Part shown: positions 6,650 through 11,291 of the stretch, one piece after another
Layout: the number at the start of each line of letters is the position of its first letter
How positions within the stretch are numbered: the first letter of the stretch is position 1
NCBI GenBank assembly: GCA_038247465.1
Contig: JBBRUV010000146.1
Span: forward strand, 1-11,291
Direction of reading: 5' to 3'
Source of the DNA: JBBRNH01 sp038247465
GTDB lineage: Bacteria > Bacteroidota > Bacteroidia > Cytophagales > Spirosomataceae
Length of the DNA: 11,291 nt
The notes under the pieces: generated by a model
Seen by the model: only the letters and a program-made list of their open reading frames with translations
Told to the model about the DNA's origin: nothing
The model's database searches: none
Translations under genes and position numbers: made by a program

Positions 6650-7297
6650 CTAGGCGATTCGCGCCAAAATCAGGGCTTTGAGCTTACGGAGGATAAAGAC
6701 AATCTGGAGCAAATCTGGCTCGCGGGTGGCATCAAACTGGCGACTCACGCAGTATTCCACGCCGTTTAGCACCGTAAAATACCAGTTCTTGCCCTGTAGC
6801 CAGCATCCATACATGGGCAAACTGTCTTGGTTCATGTCCTGGGCCAAAATCATAGCGGCCAGCATTTGGCCTTCTGCGTCTCTACTGTCCGTACGCGAAC
6901 GTTTAAATTCCTGCATGAAAAAATACGGTCGGTCGGGTGTGCCGCTTCGTTTGGGGCTTGCCACCATACAATCTACCGTTACAGAAATGGCAACATTATT
7001 AACTGTTCCTGATAAACTGCGCTCAAAAAACGTCCTTACTTTTTTGGGTTCATCGAGTTGAGCCACCAGAAATATCAGCCCGATAAAGTTGATTTTAAGT
7101 TCTTCCTCGTTCCACTCGTCCCATTTCTTCGTGAGCTCGGCCCTGATTTCAGTGAGCAGTTCGATGTAGGCCGGTTTTAGCGTACCGGAGGCATCAAGCC
7201 ACGTGTTTAACTGCTCACAGTTGTCTATTTTATCAATGCCCATCACGTCAATGACTTCTTCGAGGTTGTAATGATTTAGTTTTTTTTCCATATCCAT
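6650..7297 (-). CDS. Tandem-family PD-(D/E)XK-like protein, paralogue D (first gene of the array)
   Basis: 215 residues from the ATG at 7297; the ATG at 7291 (MEKKLNHY) aligns better with copy B and may be the true start. Landmarks: LNHYNLEEV (7-15), WNEEELK (62-68), FFERSLSGT (90-98), D109 in ISVTVDCMVAS, PYFFMQEFKRSR (124-135) with E130-F-K132, and AEGQMLAAM (141-149). This is the cleanest match to the presumed ancestral pattern and a good reference for the family. The conserved tail (ALILARIA) is nearly identical in DNA to A and B. A -7 box lies 25-31 bases upstream. Possible roles include DNA cleavage or repair, defence, or a domesticated mobile-element nuclease; none can be chosen from sequence alone. 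Confidence 0.88.
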   Translation of the reverse strand: MDMEKKLNHYNLEEVIDVMGIDKIDNCEQLNTWLDASGTLKPAYIELLTEIRAELTKKWDEWNEEELKINFIGLIFLVAQLDEPKKVRTFFERSLSGTVNNVAISVTVDCMVASPKRSGTPDRPYFFMQEFKRSRTDSRDAEGQMLAAMILAQDMNQDSLPMYGCWLQGKNWYFTVLNGVEYCVSRQFDATREPDLLQIVFILRKLKALILARIA

Positions 7298-7321
7298 TTA
7301 TCATTTTCCTGATTTCTCTAA

Positions 7322-7329
7322 CAAAAGTA
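7322..7329 (-). promoter_or_regulatory. -7 promoter box for paralogue D
   Basis: The minus strand reads TACTTTTG, an exact TAnnTTTG match and identical to the box of copy B, within the duplicated 28-base block. It is 25 or 31 bases before the two candidate ATGs of D. Confidence 0.65.
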
Positions 7330-7411
7330 ATCATTTGCCCGGCCAATGAACGCCGGAAACCACACTCCAACAAGGCCATGAAAACGAGGCCCAACCCCGG
7401 TTGCCCGCCGT

Positions 7412-7446
7412 TTTGATGGGGGCGTTCTTCTCTGGCATATTATTTG
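7412..7446 (+). promoter_or_regulatory. Candidate promoter for the giant secreted protein gene
   Basis: TTTG at 7412-7415 and TATTATTTG at 7438-7446 are spaced by 22 bases. The second element has one base too many between TA and TTTG compared with the Bacteroidota -7 consensus, so this is tentative. It would give a leader of roughly 165 bases. Confidence 0.3.
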
Positions 7447-7592
7447 TAGCGTTTTGCCCGGCACTTGTTTTAGCAACAAAATAGTGCGAGTGCGCACGCT
7501 GATTTGTACACGTCGGCAGATATTGATCCCCTTATCACCGGCTACGGTGCTGGTTGGCTGTTTTGGCCTAATTCTTGCCTGTTTCAGGTAGA

Positions 7593-7622
7593 ATGAAAAA
7601 CCAACAACAACCAAGTATATGA
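7593..7622 (+). CDS. Possible leader peptide overlapping the giant protein start
   Basis: ATG at 7593 opens a nine-codon frame, MKNQQQPSI, whose TGA (7620-7622) overlaps the ATG of the next gene (7619-7621) as ATGA. This arrangement could couple translation of the two. The short length means it may be chance. Confidence 0.2.
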   Translation: MKNQQQPSI

Positions 7623-10600
7623 ATCATCTGTACGCGCTCATGCGCTCCCATGTTTTGCCGCGCCACACGGTCTGGCTTCTGTTCCTGTTAATGGGGTTCG
7701 CTTCATTTTCGGCCCAGGCCCAATTGACCACTACCTGCAAAGAGTACGTGTACATCAACGAGCCTAACGGGATCACACACAAGATGCTGGTGAACCCGGC
7801 AGATGGTACACTCACCGAGGTGGGTGGTGTAAATGGTACGCCATGGCTTAATAATGCATCCGAGTTTCCCTTTCCGCACGGGCTTGGGGTAGATCGAAAC
7901 GGGTTCTTATACGTAGGTTCAAACTTCCAAAGTCCGAATTATATCCGCAAGCTTGATTGTCGGGGTAATATTTTCCCAGAATCAAACTACAGAATTCCCG
8001 CACTACCTGCCAGTAATAACTGGGGACTCTTACTGACCAGTATCCAGTCGTTTGATGGGTTTATTTATGCCAACGGACCCGACACCCGTATTTATAAGAT
8101 AGACCCTTGTACGGGTACTACTATGGGGTTTGTTCAATTTGCCGGTAATTCTGATGACTGGGGGCTGCATGTTGATCAAAACGGTAAGTTCTATGTCACA
8201 CAACCAACTGGTAAAATCTATGCCTTTACCCCAACAGCGGCTGATTTTACCGCCAATACCACTTTCCCCCCGTTTATTGACCTCGATGCAAATCCTTCTT
8301 ACCAGGGGTTGAGTCCGGTGTATGCTAAAAGAGGGCTTCAGGGGATTGTAACTGACAATGTTGGTAATATATATGTGGTGGAAGGAGACCGGGATGATAC
8401 CGGTGGAACGCCGTCTCGTCTCCTTAAGTTTTCTCCGACTGGTGCGTTTCTTGGTGCTGGCCCGATAGATAGCAATGGTGGCGACAGTAAAGGTTGGAAT
8501 CAGATGACTGGTGTCATTTACAGTCCCGAATCTAATAAACTGTTCACGACCTCTCTGAACCCCACCGAAGATTGTATCTATCGTTGGAATACCGACCTCA
8601 CAGCCGACGGCGAAGCAGTCGGTCCTGTACCTAACGCTTTTGGTCAGTGCAAAGCCATTGGTATTTTAAAAGAGTGCTGCCCCGAGAGCGGTACCGTAAC
8701 AACCGCTGTTTGTGATGCACCGGTAGGAACAAGAGTATCGCTATCAGACTTAATATTAAGTAACGGTGGAGTTGTGTGTGAGGGGGTTTGGGGGCCAACC
8801 GGAACATCTACGGGCTTGACATTCAACGAATGTGATTTGACCGTTACCGTAAACACGTCAATAGCCTGCGGCACATTCACGCTTACTAATAGTGGTGTAA
8901 CGAGTGCAAGTTGTCCTGCTTTTACCATTACGTTGAATATTGCTGTTTTACCAGCCGTAACTGCTCAAACCATTGTCGGCGACCAATCGGTTTGCCCTAC
9001 CGATGATCCTGCTCCGTTCACGATTACTACACCAGCCAGTGGGGGCGGAGGCTCATTAAAGTATAGGTGGCAAAGCAGTACAACATCGTGCAGTGCCGGG
9101 TTTACTGATATACCAGGTGCAACGAGTGCTACCTACGACCCGGTAGCTGTTTTACAAACTACCTATTATCGGGTTATTGCCTTCGATGAAGGTTGCCAGA
9201 GTTTGGTCTGTAGCGCTACCAGTAATTGTGCAACGCTAACACTAAAAACGACGGGTTGTGTAGTGGTTATTCCCTGTAGCATCTCGGCTACGGCCACACC
9301 AACAGCCTGCGTTCCGGCAACGAACCAATACACCGTATCAGGTACAATTTCACTAACGAGCAACACAGCGGGCGGCACGGCCACTATAACCGATGGCGCC
9401 AAATCAACAACAGTGACGGTAGCGGCTTCGGCCACGAGTGTGGCTTACTCGCTGACGGGCTTAGTTTCGGACGCAACCAGTCATACCGTAACGGTGAGTT
9501 TGGCGGGTTGCGGCTCGGCAGTGGCTACCTACACGGCTCCGGCCAGTTGTTCGGTGGCTCCCTGCAACCTGGCCGTGACGGCTTCGCCAAGCCCCTGTTT
9601 GAGCGGCACAACAACCTACAACGTAACGGGCAACATCACCCTGACCAACGCCCAGCCCGGCATCTACACCGTGACAGATGGCACGGTGCAGACAACGGTA
9701 ACGGTGAGTTCAACGGCGGCTACCTTCTCGGTGCCTTACACCCTGACCGGCTTATCCGGCGACGGACTCAGCCACACGGTGGTCGTGACCTCAACGGTCT
9801 GCGGCTCGGCAGTCAGCCAGGCCTACAACGCGCCGATGTGCAACGTGCCTGCCTTTGTGGAGGTATCGAGCGCAACGGTTTGTGCGGGTGCAACGGCGAG
9901 CCTGACGGCCACGGGTTGTATGTCCGGCACCATCAACTGGTCGTCGGCAGTCGGCGCACCGGGTACTACGCCATCTACCGGCATGGTGGTAACAGTGGCT
10001 ACCTCAGCGAGCATCACGACGCAACAGATTTTAAGCTACACGGCCACGTGTACAACGGTCAGCAGCACCACCACCGCTATTGCAACGGTAACGGTGAGTC
10101 CATTGCCAAGCCTGACGCTGACGGCCAATCCGAGTGCAACGGCAACAACGGGCAGTAGCGTCACGCTGACGGCAACGGGCTGTGCGGGCGGTACAACCAC
10201 CTGGTCAACGGGCGGTGCCGACAACGGCAAAGCCAGCATTGTGGTTGTGGCTGCATTGGGCAGTACACCGTATTCGGCTACCTGCACCACGCCGGCCGGT
10301 TGCAGCGGCACGGCTTCAATCACGGTGGTTGGCACGGCTCCGGTTACGGCGGGACTCGGCGATAAGGTCTTTGAAGACCGTAACGCCGATGGCATTCAGC
10401 AACCCAACGAACCGGGTATTCCGAACGTAACGGTCACGCTCTTCGGCAACGGCACCACCGTCACCACCACCACCAACAGCAGCGGTATTTACAGCTTTAT
10501 GGGCTTAACGCCGGGCGTGAGTTACACGGTTGGCTTCTCGGCTCCGGCTGGCTTTTCGGCCACCCAGCAAAACATCGGTGATGATGGTGCAGACTCGGAT

Positions 10601-11291
10601 GGTAACCCCGCAACGGGCATCACGGGGCCATACAGCCTGAGTGCCAATGAACTAAACCCGACGGTGGACATGGGCTATATCCGTCCGGCGAGTTTGGGCG
10701 ATAAGGTCTTTGCCGATGTGAACAAGAACGGCATTCAGGATGTGGGCGACACGCCGATTGCTGGTGTGACGGTGGTGCTGTACCTCAACGGCGTAGCTTC
10801 GGCCACAACGACGACGGCCAGCAGTGGCACGGGCATCGGCTGTTATAGCTTCACGGGCTTAACGCCGGGCAGCAGCAACAGCTATTCGGTAGGTTTCACA
10901 ACGCCATCGGGCTTCACAGCCACGACACCGAACGCGCCGGGCAGTACGACGGCCAACGACAGTAATGCCGACCCCATCACGGGCCGAACAGGCAGCATCA
11001 CTTTAGCTTCGGGGGAATACAACCCGACCCTTGACGCGGGCTATGTCTTGCCGGAGTCGGTAAGTGTGGTGGTGACGAGCGCGACGGTCTGCGCGGGAGC
11101 CACGGCCACGCTGAGTGCGAGCGGCTGCACGGGCAGCGTAACCTGGAGTACGGGAACGAGTCCATCAACGGGAACGCTGGTGACGGTATCAACGGCGGGT
11201 CTGACGGGCATCACGGCCACAACGGTGTTGAGCTACACGGCTACCTGCACAACGGCAGGAACCACAACGTCGGCAGTTGGCACGGTAACGG
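7619..11291 (+). CDS. Giant secreted multi-domain SdrD_B / CARDB-repeat protein (3' part outside window)
   Basis: The frame is open from the ATG at 7619 to the right edge: 1224 codons plus one base. Residues 1-34 are a signal peptide (hydrophobic WLLFLLMGFASF, then SAQAQ). Residues 40-352 look like an NHL-type beta propeller (HGLGVDRNGFLYVGS, GLHVDQNGKFYVTQ, GLQGIVTDNVGNIYVVEGD). Next come a region opening with CCPESGTVTTAVC and an Ig-like segment (SLKYRWQSS...TTYYRVIAFDEGC) to about 550. Two Cys-rich CARDB-like repeats follow (553-648, 649-740), then two Ig-like Ser/Thr-rich modules starting with ATVCAGATASLTATGC, two SdrD_B domains (912-1024 and 1025-1145, each with LGDKVF and a Ca-binding-type loop such as DVNKNGIQDVGD), and another TVCAGATATLSASGC module at the edge. 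It is probably a cell-surface or exported adhesin/matrix protein. The anchoring or secretion signal must lie outside. Related in modules to the broken gene at 1196-4327. Confidence 0.88.
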   Translation, partial: MNHLYALMRSHVLPRHTVWLLFLLMGFASFSAQAQLTTTCKEYVYINEPNGITHKMLVNPADGTLTEVGGVNGTPWLNNASEFPFPHGLGVDRNGFLYVGSNFQSPNYIRKLDCRGNIFPESNYRIPALPASNNWGLLLTSIQSFDGFIYANGPDTRIYKIDPCTGTTMGFVQFAGNSDDWGLHVDQNGKFYVTQPTGKIYAFTPTAADFTANTTFPPFIDLDANPSYQGLSPVYAKRGLQGIVTDNVGNIYVVEGDRDDTGGTPSRLLKFSPTGAFLGAGPIDSNGGDSKGWNQMTGVIYSPESNKLFTTSLNPTEDCIYRWNTDLTADGEAVGPVPNAFGQCKAIGILKECCPESGTVTTAVCDAPVGTRVSLSDLILSNGGVVCEGVWGPTGTSTGLTFNECDLTVTVNTSIACGTFTLTNSGVTSASCPAFTITLNIAVLPAVTAQTIVGDQSVCPTDDPAPFTITTPASGGGGSLKYRWQSSTTSCSAGFTDIPGATSATYDPVAVLQTTYYRVIAFDEGCQSLVCSATSNCATLTLKTTGCVVVIPCSISATATPTACVPATNQYTVSGTISLTSNTAGGTATITDGAKSTTVTVAASATSVAYSLTGLVSDATSHTVTVSLAGCGSAVATYTAPASCSVAPCNLAVTASPSPCLSGTTTYNVTGNITLTNAQPGIYTVTDGTVQTTVTVSSTAATFSVPYTLTGLSGDGLSHTVVVTSTVCGSAVSQAYNAPMCNVPAFVEVSSATVCAGATASLTATGCMSGTINWSSAVGAPGTTPSTGMVVTVATSASITTQQILSYTATCTTVSSTTTAIATVTVSPLPSLTLTANPSATATTGSSVTLTATGCAGGTTTWSTGGADNGKASIVVVAALGSTPYSATCTTPAGCSGTASITVVGTAPVTAGLGDKVFEDRNADGIQQPNEPGIPNVTVTLFGNGTTVTTTTNSSGIYSFMGLTPGVSYTVGFSAPAGFSATQQNIGDDGADSDGNPATGITGPYSLSANELNPTVDMGYIRPASLGDKVFADVNKNGIQDVGDTPIAGVTVVLYLNGVASATTTTASSGTGIGCYSFTGLTPGSSNSYSVGFTTPSGFTATTPNAPGSTTANDSNADPITGRTGSITLASGEYNPTLDAGYVLPESVSVVVTSATVCAGATATLSASGCTGSVTWSTGTSPSTGTLVTVSTAGLTGITATTVLSYTATCTTAGTTTSAVGTVT
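9275..9838 (+). repeat. Two tandem CARDB-like domain repeats
   Basis: Residues 553-648 and 649-740 of the giant protein (9275-9562 and 9563-9838) share the layout C..SATATPTAC / C..AVTASPSPC, a TITDG or TVTDG turn, YSLTGLVSD / YTLTGLSGD, SHTV, CGSAV and a closing YTAPASC / YNAPMC. At DNA level GGTAACGGTGAGT recurs near 9690 and 10085 (nearly so at 9486), showing low-complexity, Thr/Val-rich coding repeats. Confidence 0.75.
10352..11053 (+). repeat. Two tandem SdrD_B domain repeats
   Basis: Residues 912-1024 and 1025-1145 of the giant protein both begin LGDKVF, contain an N-x-(N/D)-G-I-Q loop, PGIPNVTV or TPIAGVTV, YSF(M/T)GLTPG, GFSAT or GFTAT, a D-x-D/N-x-D segment before TG, and close with NPT.D.GY. 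The DNA segment GGCTTAACGCCGGGC is repeated exactly in both (near 10502 and 10856). Confidence 0.8.

Larger units (their letters stand above)
7298..7618. other. Divergent intergenic region between the array and the giant protein gene
   Basis: These 321 bases hold the promoter of paralogue D (minus), a candidate promoter for the giant secreted protein (plus, 7412-7446), a weak inverted repeat (7476-7507, ACAAA...TTTGT arms around the palindrome GTGCGCAC at 7490-7497) and a nine-codon leader frame at 7593-7622. A 98-codon minus-strand frame covers most of it but shows no family features and I do not regard it as a gene. Confidence 0.6.

Noticed and set aside
4356..7297. CRISPR array or insertion sequence
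   Set aside because: The repeats are coding paralogues of about 650 nt with diverged halves; there are no short regular repeats, terminal inverted repeats or transposase motifs.
7318..7614. Minus-strand frame of 98 codons in the divergent intergenic region
   Set aside because: It overlaps both candidate promoters and shows no signal peptide or domain; most likely chance.
9508..10158. Plus-strand frame of 216 codons within the giant gene
   Set aside because: It is a +1 shadow of the repeat-rich coding sequence, Gly/His/Asn-rich, with no start context or domain.

Overview
The window looks like a piece of a Bacteroidota chromosome, most likely Cytophagales (a Spirosoma/Rudanella/Fibrella-like organism; the genus is a guess). 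The grounds are SdrD_B-type repeat surface proteins of the kind common in that group, near absence of Shine-Dalgarno sequences, and three -7 promoter boxes that match the Bacteroidota consensus TAnnTTTG exactly. I saw no tRNA, rRNA, CRISPR array or transposase.

Layout. (1) 1-968, minus strand: 5' part of an arginine deiminase-family gene that runs off the left edge. (2) 969-1195: divergent intergenic region with an 8-bp inverted repeat. (3) 1196-4327, plus strand: a secreted SdrD_B/propeller-type protein whose frame is broken by one in-frame TAA at 3692-3694; coding sequence continues in the same frame to 4327, so this reads as a recent nonsense mutation. (4) 4356-7297, minus strand: four paralogous genes of about 215-220 codons in tandem (called A, B, C and D here, from low to high coordinate; D is transcribed first). 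I recognise the sequence type as an unnamed Bacteroidota protein family. Each carries a PD-(D/E)XK-nuclease-like D...ExK signature, except B, where a five-residue insertion destroys the ExK. B, C and D each have their own -7 box; A sits 10 bp behind B and is probably co-transcribed with it. (5) 7298-7618: divergent intergenic region with a promoter on each strand. (6) 7619-11291, plus strand: 5' part of a giant secreted protein (more than 1224 residues) with a signal peptide, an NHL-like propeller, Ig/CARDB-like repeats and two SdrD_B domains, open at the right edge.

How it fits together. Two large secreted proteins with related modules flank a tandem array of small, probably cytoplasmic, nuclease-like proteins. 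The array looks like a locally amplified family: promoter blocks were duplicated with the genes, N-terminal halves have diverged, and the last ~123 nt of three copies remain about 93-94% identical, which suggests gene conversion. The array is the best candidate for something undescribed. Its function cannot be read from the sequence; the nuclease-fold assignment is an inference from motif spacing.
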